In this document: positions 35,453-44,654 of the stretch, in pieces
Layout: each line of letters begins with the position of its first letter
Numbering within the stretch: position 1 is the first letter of the stretch
NCBI RefSeq assembly: GCF_014696715.1
Contig: NZ_JACJQO010000019.1
Coordinates: 424,228-488,227 of the forward strand
Origin: Pseudanabaena sp. FACHB-2040
GTDB taxonomy: Bacteria; Cyanobacteriota; Cyanobacteriia; Phormidesmidales; Phormidesmidaceae
Length of the DNA stretch: 64,000 nt
Direction of reading: 5' to 3'
Position numbers and translations under genes: made by a program
The notes under the pieces: model-generated
Seen by the model: only the letters and a program-made list of their open reading frames with translations
Told to the model about the DNA's origin: nothing
Databases searched by the model: none

Positions 35453-38026
35453 TTACCAGGCTTGCTTGGAATCTAGGGGGCCGCGTGTAACGCCGAGCTT
35501 GCTTTGCAGCTTCAGCGCCCGCCAGAGCTGCGCCCCGCTGATGTTGCCGCTGAGCAGCTGCCGGTAGCGATCCAGGGTTTGCGTCACCTGCTGAGGCGTT
35601 TCATTGAGAAACTCGATGCGGAAGTGAGTTGCACCCACCTCAATCAACCGCTGGGTGTACTCTGCACCAGTTTGAGCTACCCCGTTAAAAACTGTGTTGC
35701 GGCAGCCCGCATCGGCCTGCAGAATGTGCTCGGTGCCGATGCGATCGCGCAGCTTCACCTCGTGCTGCTCGCAAGGGCGGCCGCAGTCGCGGAAGTCTTT
35801 GCCCTCCGAGAGAAAGGCGCAGAAAACGCAGTGCTCCATGTGGAACATAGGCATGTGCTGGTGCAGCGTAATTTCTAGCCAGCCGCCGGGCAGCGATCGC
35901 AACAGCGCCTCTAGCTGATCCACATTGAGGTCGTAGGAGGCGGTGAGGCGCTCCAGCCCATAGCGGCGCTTGAAGTAATCGGCAGTCAGGGCATTGGCTA
36001 CGTTGAGGGAAAAGTCGCCTACACAGCGCTCCCCGGAAAAATTCTTGAGCTGATCATAGTTGCGGATCAGGTAGCCATCGGCCTCAGAGCGACGCACCTG
36101 ATCGAGTATGTACTGCTCTAGCGGCTTGGTAATGCGGGGCGGCGCTACCCACACCGTCTGCTGCTGCGACACTTGGTTGGCCCGAAACCACTGCACCGTG
36201 TCGCGGTAGATAGCTGGATTCTCAAATTCGCAGTAGATCGTTTCAACCCCAGACCTGAGTGCGGCCTCTAGCTGAGAACGGCTCCGCACCAGCGCCAACA
36301 ATGCCGGCTGCTGAGAAGTGGCTGGTAGGGTTACTTTGGGCAACACCTGCTGAAGAGTAGCCTCACCATTGAGCTGCCAGCGAGGCGGTTGCGATCGCAA
36401 CTCTTCCAGCTGCTCCACTAGCTGCCGCCGCAGCCGATTGAGTTCGCTCACCGGCAGCATCAGGTCACCGTCCAGGCGATTCTCCAGAGCCTCTAACCGG
36501 AAGGGGGTGCGGCCTAGACGGCCCAACTGTTGGGTCAAGCGCTCCGTGGTAAGGGGCTGATTATGGGCGGCTACTAGAGGGATGGCTGACGTGGCTTGAG
36601 CGATATGGCCGAGGGAATCGCGTGCGATCGCAACCATCACCTCCCCGGCACTGCCCTGCACCTCAATGTAAATGGGCCGCTGAAACTTAGGCTCCTCTCC
36701 GGCAAAAGTCTGGCGCAGTTCCCGATCCAGCTGAGGATCGCTCGTTTTCCAAACCCGATCGCCGGTGCGAATGCGGCTTAAATTTAGATCGTGGCGGCCA
36801 AAACTAAGCAGGCTCTCCTGGCCTCGCTGCTCAACCTGGTAGACCCTGCCGCCCTCCTCCCCAGCAGCAGGATGACCGTTGTCAAAAACAACGCCATCTC
36901 CCGGCTTGACCGGGGCGGCTAAGCGCAGGGACACCCCCTGGCTAGAAACGCGGGTAACTTCGCCTAGATAAACACCTCGCTTTTTACCAAAGCGGGCATG
37001 CACCAGCGCCTGGTTGTCAATCCCTTCAAACCAGCCCGTAGAAATGCCGCGAGAAAACGCCATCTCCAGCTGGTAGCGCTCCTCTGGGGAAGGTCTATAG
37101 GGTTCTGCACCACGATTCAAGACATCCTTAGGGGCGGCAGACGCTGGACTTTGAACTGACGGCGCGGCGGCCGTTACCCGATCAAGGGCCTGCCGATAAA
37201 CGCGAGTGACGTTGGCAACATATTCAGGCGTTTTCAGCCGACCCTCAATCTTGAGACAGCTCACCCCAGTTTGAACCAGCTCCGGCAACACCTCCAGCCC
37301 TGAGAGATCTTGAGGGCTGAGGAGGTATTTGCGATCGCCGAGTTCCACCGACTCACCATCAGCGATCAGGTCGTAGGTCATGCGGCAGGCCTGGGCGCAC
37401 TCACCCCGGTTGGCCGAGCGCCCTCCCAGCGCTTCACTCGTAAGGCACTGCCCAGAGTAGGCCACGCAGAGTGCCCCATGCACGAATACCTCCAGCGGCA
37501 GCGCAATCTCTTGATCGGCCAGTTGGGCCTGAATCTTGTTAATTTCCTTAAGCGAGCACTCACGCGCCAGCACCACTAGCTGACAGCCCAAATCGCGGGC
37601 AAAGGCCACTCCAGCTGCGCTGGTGACAGTCATTTGCGTCGAAGCATGGATAGGAAAGTCAGGAGACAGGTGGCGAATCAGCTGGCAAATTCCCACATCT
37701 TGCACAATGACCGCATCCACACCCGCCGCAATCATAGTCCGAAGATACTGCTCGGCCTCCCTCAGCTCATGGGGAAAAACCAGCGTATTGAGCGTGACAT
37801 AGCCTTTAACGCCCCGACTATGCAGAAAGGCCATCAAGGCAGGCAAGTCGGCTTCTGTAAAGTTCTCGGCCCGCATTCGGGCATTGAAGCGATCCAACCC
37901 AAAATAAATTGCATCAGCTCCGTTTTCGACGGCAGCTTTAGCGCAGTCCCAGTTGCCGGCCGGAGCAAGGAGTTCGGGGCAATGGGGTAAGACGACAGAA
38001 TCTGACAAGCTCGACGGTAATGACAT
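35453..38026 (-). CDS. U32 family peptidase / RlhA-like rRNA hydroxylation factor
   Basis: The 857-residue protein has the N-terminal U32 barrel (PELLAPAGNWDCAKAAVENG, FPIHASTQMTV, LARECSLKEI) and the conserved cysteine segment RGECAQACRMTYDL. A DUF3656 region (about 330-480) and a C-terminal U32-like repeat with HCVFCAFLSEGKDFRDCGRPCEQHE follow. Though named collagenase-like, characterised relatives such as E. coli RlhA carry Fe-S clusters and hydroxylate RNA bases (23S C2501). By length and domain order it resembles RlhA more than the short TrhP/TrhO partners. Likely role is rRNA modification (inference). It is divergent from the phosphoribulokinase-like gene. Confidence 0.85.
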   Translation of the reverse strand: MSLPSSLSDSVVLPHCPELLAPAGNWDCAKAAVENGADAIYFGLDRFNARMRAENFTEADLPALMAFLHSRGVKGYVTLNTLVFPHELREAEQYLRTMIAAGVDAVIVQDVGICQLIRHLSPDFPIHASTQMTVTSAAGVAFARDLGCQLVVLARECSLKEINKIQAQLADQEIALPLEVFVHGALCVAYSGQCLTSEALGGRSANRGECAQACRMTYDLIADGESVELGDRKYLLSPQDLSGLEVLPELVQTGVSCLKIEGRLKTPEYVANVTRVYRQALDRVTAAAPSVQSPASAAPKDVLNRGAEPYRPSPEERYQLEMAFSRGISTGWFEGIDNQALVHARFGKKRGVYLGEVTRVSSQGVSLRLAAPVKPGDGVVFDNGHPAAGEEGGRVYQVEQRGQESLLSFGRHDLNLSRIRTGDRVWKTSDPQLDRELRQTFAGEEPKFQRPIYIEVQGSAGEVMVAIARDSLGHIAQATSAIPLVAAHNQPLTTERLTQQLGRLGRTPFRLEALENRLDGDLMLPVSELNRLRRQLVEQLEELRSQPPRWQLNGEATLQQVLPKVTLPATSQQPALLALVRSRSQLEAALRSGVETIYCEFENPAIYRDTVQWFRANQVSQQQTVWVAPPRITKPLEQYILDQVRRSEADGYLIRNYDQLKNFSGERCVGDFSLNVANALTADYFKRRYGLERLTASYDLNVDQLEALLRSLPGGWLEITLHQHMPMFHMEHCVFCAFLSEGKDFRDCGRPCEQHEVKLRDRIGTEHILQADAGCRNTVFNGVAQTGAEYTQRLIEVGATHFRIEFLNETPQQVTQTLDRYRQLLSGNISGAQLWRALKLQSKLGVTRGPLDSKQAW

Positions 38027-38221
38027 AGCAGCTTTGGTGGAGGCCGTTCACTCAGGCAGCCAGTCCTAAAATTGACTGCCTCATTTTCCCCACTCAGTCA
38101 TTTTAAGCCGGCTCACAATGGCTTGAGCCACAAATACTGAAGTCACAATTGCTTGAGCCAGAGTTCCGTTGATCCCTACAATGATGAGACTCGAACTTTA
38201 AAAAAAGACCTGGAGGGAGAC

Positions 38222-39163
38222 ATGGCTAGTCGTCCAATCGTCCTTGGTATCGTGGGGGACAGTGCCGCTGGAAAAACTACCCTCACCCGCGGCATCGCTC
38301 AAATCCTCGGTGAAGATGAAGTCACCACCATTTGTACAGACGACTACCACAAGTTTGACCGCCAACAGCGTAAGGAAATGGGCATTTCAGCCCTACATCC
38401 CGACTGCAACTACCTCGATATTATTCAGCAGCATCTCGGCCTATTGCGCACAGGGCAGCCCATTCTCAAGCCCATCTACAACCACAGCTCTGGCTGTTTT
38501 GACGCGCCAGAATACATCAAGCCCAAGCGTTTTGTCATTGTTGAAGGGCTTTTGGGCTACTCTACCCGGGGCTCTCGAGATGCCTACGACGTTAAGGTTT
38601 ATCTAGCACCACCCGAAGAGCTACGCCACACCTGGAAGATCAAGCGCGACACTCGCAAGCGAGGCTACACCGAAGAGCAGGTTATGGAGCAAATTCGGGC
38701 ACGGGAAGAAGATTCAGAAGCTTTCATTCGGCCTCAGCGCCAGTGGGCCGATGCCGTCATTTCCTTCTACCCTTCGAGCGACAACGGCAGCAACGATGAC
38801 CTACTGCTCAATGCTCAGCTAGTGCTGCGGCCTACCATCCCACATCCCGACTTTACCCACATTTTGGGTGGCGAGGGAAGCCATTTGGGCGACGCTATTC
38901 GCCTAGAGCTAGACCGGGATATGGGCAAACCTGTAGATGTCTTAGAAATTGACGGACACGCCACTGAGGAGCAGGTACAGGAGCTAGAACGAATGCTGTG
39001 CAACGAAATTCCCTACCTCGGTAAGTTTTGTAGTTTAGAGGGCAACCGCAACATCGGTAAGGTCGTAGGCACTACCGGGGAAACTTTGCAGAGCTACCCT
39101 CTGGCCCTAACCCAGCTGCTAATCACCTATCACATGATGAAAGCAGCCAATATTTATCAGTAG
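38222..39163 (+). CDS. Phosphoribulokinase/uridine kinase-family protein
   Basis: The 313-residue kinase has the P-loop GDSAAGKT (12-19), TDDYHKFDRQQR with Cys38 just before it, GISALHPDCNYLDI, the EGLLGYSTR region and KIKRDTRKRGYTEEQV. It resembles phosphoribulokinase, which makes ribulose-1,5-bisphosphate in the Calvin cycle. However, the redox cysteine in the usual cyanobacterial P-loop GDSGCGKST is alanine here, so the Cys pair that CP12 and thioredoxin act on cannot form in the classical way. Databases call such proteins phosphoribulokinase; it may be a second paralogue with another substrate. ATG 38222 has GGAGGGAGAC directly upstream; the frame opens at 38153. Confidence 0.82.
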   Translation: MASRPIVLGIVGDSAAGKTTLTRGIAQILGEDEVTTICTDDYHKFDRQQRKEMGISALHPDCNYLDIIQQHLGLLRTGQPILKPIYNHSSGCFDAPEYIKPKRFVIVEGLLGYSTRGSRDAYDVKVYLAPPEELRHTWKIKRDTRKRGYTEEQVMEQIRAREEDSEAFIRPQRQWADAVISFYPSSDNGSNDDLLLNAQLVLRPTIPHPDFTHILGGEGSHLGDAIRLELDRDMGKPVDVLEIDGHATEEQVQELERMLCNEIPYLGKFCSLEGNRNIGKVVGTTGETLQSYPLALTQLLITYHMMKAANIYQ

Positions 39164-39402
39164 AGGCTGCCTCATCAAGGCCGCTGACTTTTGCTGCAAT
39201 CCAGAATTCACCTGAACCTAACAGCAAATTTGATGCTAGAAATAGCACCTAAAGCGGCCAAAAACAAAGCTTTCAGGGGGAATAGTCTTGTCCAGGGAGG
39301 AGGCGAAAAGTCTCCAGAGGTATTAGCATTGCATACTCGGCTTTGCAAGCCCACTCAGCGTTTGTCACTTGGTCATCGGCTGATTTAACCCTCACACCCT
39401 GC

Positions 39403-42400
39403 ATGTTAGACCGCTTCAAAATTGGCTCCCGCATCGGCGGCAGTTTTGCCCTAGGACTGCTGCTGTTATCCGCCATTGGGATTGCCTCTTACCGAACCAC
39501 CAGCAGTCTGATTACCAACTCTATCGACGAGCGCGAAACCTACGAAACACTACGGCACCTAAATGCGCTGGAAGCGGCGGTTGCCAGTGCAGAGAGTGGG
39601 CAGCGGGGCTACCTGATTTCCGGGCAACCAATCTATTTAAATCCTTATAACGATGCCCTGCGAACCACTGATGAGCGGCTGCAGCGGCTGCAGCAGCTGC
39701 TCATAGATAACCCTGATGCACAAGCTCAAATGGTAGAGCTTACCGCAACTATTGAGGCTCGTCTGTCTCGCCTACAGCAAGGTATTCAGCTCTTCGACAG
39801 CCAGGGCTTTGAGGCTGCCCAGCAGTTTACGCGGACGGGCGAAGGGCAGCGGCTCATGGAGGAGATTCGGGCTCTTATTGATGAGATTCGCACCGCTGAG
39901 CGAGAGCTTCTAGCGCAGCGTTCCGAGCGGTCTCAGATGGCAGCTCAGCAAACGCTAAATACAATTACCTACGGCATTCCGGCTTCTTTTATCATTCTGT
40001 CGCTGGTAGGGCTTTGGCTCTCGCGCAACATTGCTCGCCCGCTGCACCAGCTGTCCGATACCGCCGAACGCATTGCTGAGGGTGACCTAACGGCAAGCCT
40101 GCCGGTCAACGCCTCACTGGATGAATCGGGCGTGTTGACCCGCAGCTTCAACCAGATGGTGACAAACCTGCGGGAAACCATTCAAAAGAATGAGGAGCAG
40201 CGCTGGCTGAAGGGAAACCTAGCTGAGCTTTCTCAAACGTTGCAGGGACAGCGCAATCTAGAGGCGGTTGCAGAGGTCTTTTTGACTAAGCTGGCCCCGC
40301 TGGTGGAGGCTCAACAGGGGGTTTTTTATGTCATGGATGACGATGAAACTCCGCCTTTGCTGAAGCTGCTGGGCAGCTATGCCTATCAGGAGCGTAAGCA
40401 CTTGTCCAACCAGTTTCGGCCAGGGGAAGGGCTGGTGGGTCAGTGTGCTCTGGAAAAACAGCGGATCTTGCTAACGCAGGTGCCGGGAGACTATATTCGC
40501 ATCAGTTCAGGCTTAGGGGAAGCGCCACCACTCAATATTGTGGTGCTGCCGCTGCTGTTTGAAACTGAAGTTAGGGGCGTGGTCGAGCTGGCCTCTTTCC
40601 ATCGTTTTAGTGATCTGCAGCTGACGCTTCTGCAAGAGGCTAGCGACTTGACTGGGGTGATGATGAATGCGATCGCAGCCTACCTACGCACCCAGGAGCT
40701 GTTGAAAGAGTCGCAAACGCTGACCGAGGAATTGCGCCATCAGCAGGGAGAGCTGATGCATAGCAACCAACTGCTGGAAGAGAGAACCGAGTCTCTGCAG
40801 GAGTCCGAACTCCTACTACAGCAGCAGCAGGAAGAACTGCAGCAGTCTAACGAAGAGCTGCAGCAGCTCAATGAGGAGTTAGAGGAAAAAGCAGAACTGC
40901 TAGAGTCGCAAAAGCAGCAGGTTGAGCGCAAAAACGAAGAGATCGAGCGAGCCCGCCAGGCACTAGAAGAGCAGGCTCACCAGCTAGCCCTATCCTCAAA
41001 ATACAAGTCTGAGTTTTTGGCCAACATGTCCCATGAGCTGCGAACGCCGCTCAACAGCCTGCTAATCCTAGCCAAACTGCTGAGTGAAAACGGCGAGGGC
41101 AACCTCACCAGTAAACAGGTGGAGTATAGTCGCACCATCCACTCTGCCGGCAACGATCTGCTCTCGCTGATCAACGACATTCTCGATTTGGCTAAAATCG
41201 AGTCGGGCACGATGACCGTCTCAATCGAAGCCGTCTCGTTGGCTGCCCTTAAAACCGACCTGGAGCGCACATTTCAGGAAGTAGCGCTGACCAAGGGATT
41301 GAGCTTTAATGTTGCCCTAGAAGATCCTCTTCCAGCAACCCTCTCCACCGACCCCAAACGGCTGCAGCAAATCCTCAAGAATCTGCTGTCTAACGCTTTA
41401 AAGTTTACAGACCAGGGGGGGGTAGCGGTCCATATTCGGCAAGCACCGAATCACCAGTTGGCCTTTATTGTCAACGACACCGGCATTGGCATTCCCCAAG
41501 ATAAGCAGCGGGTCATTTTTGAGGCATTTCAGCAGGCTGACGGCACCACCAGCCGCAAATATGGCGGCACTGGGCTGGGGCTATCGATCAGCCTGGAGCT
41601 AGCCCGGCTGTTGGGCGGCAGCATTGAGCTGAGCAGCGAACTGGGCGAGGGCAGTACGTTTACGCTGATCTTGCCAGAGCAGTTTGAGAGCAGCCCCGAT
41701 GGGTCTAGCGAGACTAACCCCGTTGTAGTGACTCAGCACTTCCCATATCGCCCTCTGCCCCCCGAAGCCGAAGTCGGTCCCCTGGTGCGATCGCTGCCGC
41801 TGCCGGCCAGCGACATTGCAGACGACCGGGACAACCTGCAGCCGGGTGACCAAGTGCTGCTGGTCATTGAAGACGACACCAACTTTGCTCAAATCTTGAT
41901 GGAAATGGCTCAGCGACAGAGCTTTAAGGTCTTGATTGCTTCCCAGGGGCAAACCGGCCTGATGCTGGCCAAGCAGTTTGTCCCCGATGCGATTACCCTC
42001 GACCTGCACCTGCCCGACATGCAGGGATGGGCTGTGCTAGATCAGCTCAAGCGAGAGGTTGCCACCCGTCATATTCCCATCCACATCCTGACTGTTGACG
42101 ACCAGCAGCAGCGGGAATTTCAGATGGGAGCCATTGCCCACATTCAAAAACCAGTTTCGCCGGAGGTGCTGACCCACACCCTAGTCGAAATCAAGCGCTT
42201 TATTGAGCGCCAGGTGAGGCACCTGCTGGTGATTGAAGATGACCCTGTGCAGGCCCAAAGCATTATTGAGCTGATTGGCGGTGGTGATGTAGTTAGCCAG
42301 GCCGTTAGCAGCGGCGCTGCCGCCCTAGAGGCCCTCAAAAATCAGGCCTTTGACTGCGTGGTGCTGGACTTGGGCCTGCCCGATATGAGCGGGTTTGACC

Positions 42401-43020
42401 TGATCGAGAAGATCAAGCAAGCGTCGTTTCTGGCGACCCTGCCGATTGTGGTCTACACCGGTAAGGAGCTAACTGAGGCAGAAGAGACGCGGCTGCGACG
42501 GCTAGCCGAGACCATTATTGTCAAAGATGTGCGATCGCCCGAGCGGCTGCTCGATGAAACAGCCCTGTTCCTGCACCGGGTGCAGGCCAACCTGCCGCAG
42601 TCGAAGCAGCAGATTCTAGAGCGTCTGCACCAGAGCGACCCCGTTTTGGCTGGCAAACGGGTGCTGATTGTAGACGATGACGTGCGCAACATCTTCGCCC
42701 TCACAAGTCTGTTAGAGCAGTACAGCATGGAGATACTGTTTGCTGAGAATGGTCAGGCAGGCCTAGAAATGCTGCAGGCCCACCCCGATATCAATCTTGT
42801 GCTAATGGACGTGATGATGCCGGGAATGGACGGCTATGAAGCGACCCGCGCCATCCGGCAGCAGGAGCGGTTTCGGTCGCTCCCAATTATCACCCTCACG
42901 GCCAAGGCCATGCAGGGCGATCGGGAAAAGTGCATCGAAGCAGGCGCATCAGACTACATTCCCAAACCCGTAGACACCGAACAGCTGCTCTCTCTGCTGC
43001 GCCTCTGGCTATACCGTTAG
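39403..43020 (+). CDS. Hybrid histidine kinase with CHASE3, HAMP, GAF and three receiver domains
   Basis: The 1205-residue protein has a membrane segment near residues 15-30, a periplasmic CHASE3 domain (AAVASAESGQRGYLISGQ), a second membrane segment (about 187-205) and HAMP. A GAF domain (about 285-430) and a long glutamine/glutamate coiled coil follow. HisKA has phospho-accepting His544 in SHELRTP; the HATPase domain has NLLSNALKF, DTGIGIP and GTGLGLS. Three receivers end the chain, with phospho-accepting Asp867, Asp989 and Asp1136. The last receiver is the most typical (VLIVDDDVRN, MDVMMPGMDGY). Signal unknown. ATG 39403 gives MLDRFKIGSRIGG; the frame opens at TTG 39343. It heads a four-gene signalling operon. 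Confidence 0.92.
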   Translation: MLDRFKIGSRIGGSFALGLLLLSAIGIASYRTTSSLITNSIDERETYETLRHLNALEAAVASAESGQRGYLISGQPIYLNPYNDALRTTDERLQRLQQLLIDNPDAQAQMVELTATIEARLSRLQQGIQLFDSQGFEAAQQFTRTGEGQRLMEEIRALIDEIRTAERELLAQRSERSQMAAQQTLNTITYGIPASFIILSLVGLWLSRNIARPLHQLSDTAERIAEGDLTASLPVNASLDESGVLTRSFNQMVTNLRETIQKNEEQRWLKGNLAELSQTLQGQRNLEAVAEVFLTKLAPLVEAQQGVFYVMDDDETPPLLKLLGSYAYQERKHLSNQFRPGEGLVGQCALEKQRILLTQVPGDYIRISSGLGEAPPLNIVVLPLLFETEVRGVVELASFHRFSDLQLTLLQEASDLTGVMMNAIAAYLRTQELLKESQTLTEELRHQQGELMHSNQLLEERTESLQESELLLQQQQEELQQSNEELQQLNEELEEKAELLESQKQQVERKNEEIERARQALEEQAHQLALSSKYKSEFLANMSHELRTPLNSLLILAKLLSENGEGNLTSKQVEYSRTIHSAGNDLLSLINDILDLAKIESGTMTVSIEAVSLAALKTDLERTFQEVALTKGLSFNVALEDPLPATLSTDPKRLQQILKNLLSNALKFTDQGGVAVHIRQAPNHQLAFIVNDTGIGIPQDKQRVIFEAFQQADGTTSRKYGGTGLGLSISLELARLLGGSIELSSELGEGSTFTLILPEQFESSPDGSSETNPVVVTQHFPYRPLPPEAEVGPLVRSLPLPASDIADDRDNLQPGDQVLLVIEDDTNFAQILMEMAQRQSFKVLIASQGQTGLMLAKQFVPDAITLDLHLPDMQGWAVLDQLKREVATRHIPIHILTVDDQQQREFQMGAIAHIQKPVSPEVLTHTLVEIKRFIERQVRHLLVIEDDPVQAQSIIELIGGGDVVSQAVSSGAAALEALKNQAFDCVVLDLGLPDMSGFDLIEKIKQASFLATLPIVVYTGKELTEAEETRLRRLAETIIVKDVRSPERLLDETALFLHRVQANLPQSKQQILERLHQSDPVLAGKRVLIVDDDVRNIFALTSLLEQYSMEILFAENGQAGLEMLQAHPDINLVLMDVMMPGMDGYEATRAIRQQERFRSLPIITLTAKAMQGDREKCIEAGASDYIPKPVDTEQLLSLLRLWLYR

Positions 43021-43229
43021 GGCTGCTTAATGGAGCTTTGCGACTTAGGACTGAGCCAACTAATCAGTAAATCTACCCATCGAACTCAGCTTCAGGGGGA
43101 GGTGCGCTGTGGTCCTGTCTTGTCAAGATAGAAACGGTCGTTCATGCTGGAAATTGTTTCCTGGCAAGGGTTTGAGCGGTATTTTCCGTTTCAGATCTGT
43201 TTAAAGACTGCCTGAGCCATTGAGTTTTG

Positions 43230-44078
43230 ATGCGCACACCTATGGTGTTAGAAAAGTCGGTGTTAGGCCCAGAAGATGTTGAAGTGCGGCTGCTGGTAGA
43301 TCGAGTTTACCAGCTCTATGGCTATGACTTTCGCAACTATGCCGCTGCCTCGCTAAAGCGCCGGGTCCGAAATTTTCTGCGAACAGAGGGGCTATCTTCT
43401 ATCTCGGAGCTGCAGAGAAGTGTGCTTCAGGATCGGGCCTGTGTAGAGCGGCTGCTGTTGGGCCTAACTGTCAACACCACCGCTATGTTCCGCGACCCTA
43501 GCTTCTATGTTGCGTTTCGAGAGCAGGTAGTGCCCATTTTGCGAACCTATCCCTTCATTCGCATTTGGCATGCGGGCTGCTCGACGGGGCAAGAGGTCTA
43601 TTCAATGGCAATCTTGTTGCAGGAGGCAGGGATCTACCACCGCTGCCGCATCTACGCCACAGATACCAACGAGCAGGTGCTGCAGGCCGCCCGCAACGGG
43701 ATCTACCCTCAAAGCCAAATGCAGGAGTACACCCAGCTTTATCTCAAGGCAGGGGGTAGTCGCTCCTTTTCTGAGTACTATACGGCCAGCCACGGCAGCG
43801 CTATTCTACGACCAACTCTGCGGCAGCATATTGTATTTGGGATGCACAATCTGGTCACTGATGGCTCCTTTAACGAGTTCAACGTGATTCTCTGCCGCAA
43901 TGTGTTGATCTATTTTAATCAGGGGCTGCAAAACCAGGTCCACAAGCTGTTTTACAATAGCCTCTGTAAATTCGGCATCTTAGGGCTGGGCAAGCAGGAA
44001 ACCTTGAGATTTACTGCCTACGAGCACCAGTATGAGCCTTTGGTCAGGGCTGAGAAACTTTACCGGAGACGCGATTAG
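43230..44078 (+). CDS. CheR-type protein-glutamate methyltransferase
   Basis: The 282-residue protein has the CheR layout: an N-terminal helical part with YDFRNYAAASLKRRVRNFL, then an S-adenosylmethionine domain with HAGCSTGQEVYSMAILL and NVILCRNVLIYFN. CheR methylates glutamates of chemoreceptors, but here no receptor, CheA or CheW is nearby. Similar CheR-CheB pairs beside hybrid kinases in cyanobacteria are thought to modify other targets, possibly the kinases. The last base of its stop overlaps the GTG of the CheB-like gene. ATG 43230 is used; the frame opens at the adjacent TTG. Confidence 0.9.
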   Translation: MRTPMVLEKSVLGPEDVEVRLLVDRVYQLYGYDFRNYAAASLKRRVRNFLRTEGLSSISELQRSVLQDRACVERLLLGLTVNTTAMFRDPSFYVAFREQVVPILRTYPFIRIWHAGCSTGQEVYSMAILLQEAGIYHRCRIYATDTNEQVLQAARNGIYPQSQMQEYTQLYLKAGGSRSFSEYYTASHGSAILRPTLRQHIVFGMHNLVTDGSFNEFNVILCRNVLIYFNQGLQNQVHKLFYNSLCKFGILGLGKQETLRFTAYEHQYEPLVRAEKLYRRRD

Positions 44079-44650
44079 TGGCCTTTGAGCTGGTGGCGGT
44101 GGGTACTTCTCTGGGAGGATTATCAGCTCTTAAGAATGTGCTAAGAAGTTTACCGAGGGATTTTCCAGCCGCGATCGCAATTGTTCAGCACCGTCACAAA
44201 GAATCTGACACAGCTTTGACTGCCTTTTTGCAACAGTTCACTCCGTTACCCGTTGGCGAAGTCGAAGACAAAACCCAAATTTTGCCCGGACATGTCTATA
44301 TGGCCCCTGCTAACTACCACCTGCTGGTAGAGCCGGGGTACTTTTCCCTATCTACGGATGAGCCTGTTTCCTATGCCCGTCCCTCAATTGACGTGCTGCT
44401 AGAATCGGCTGCCGATGCCTACGGTAAGCGGCTCATTGGCGTATTGCTAACTGGAGCCAATCAGGACGGGGTGCAGGGGCTGGCCGCCGTCAAAGCGCGG
44501 GGAGGCGCTACCATTGTGCAGTCCCCTGAAACGGCAGAGTCTCCTGTTTTGCCTCGGGCTGCGATCGCAACCGTTTCTGTCGATCAGGTTCTGCCACTAT
44601 CTGATATTGCAGCCCACCTGATTCACCTCTGTAGTCCGGCAGGAAGGTAG
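44078..44650 (+). CDS. CheB-type methylesterase domain without receiver
   Basis: The 190-residue protein consists only of the CheB catalytic domain, with triad Ser11 in GTSLGGLSAL, His38 in IVQHRHK and Asp130 in LTGANQDGVQGL. It removes methyl groups from, or deamidates, receptor-type glutamates. The N-terminal receiver that normally controls CheB is missing, so activity must be governed otherwise. One candidate controller is the hybrid kinase encoded four bases downstream, whose first domain is a receiver (inference). Its GTG overlaps the cheR stop by one base. Confidence 0.9.
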   Translation: MAFELVAVGTSLGGLSALKNVLRSLPRDFPAAIAIVQHRHKESDTALTAFLQQFTPLPVGEVEDKTQILPGHVYMAPANYHLLVEPGYFSLSTDEPVSYARPSIDVLLESAADAYGKRLIGVLLTGANQDGVQGLAAVKARGGATIVQSPETAESPVLPRAAIATVSVDQVLPLSDIAAHLIHLCSPAGR

Positions 44651-44654
44651 ATTC

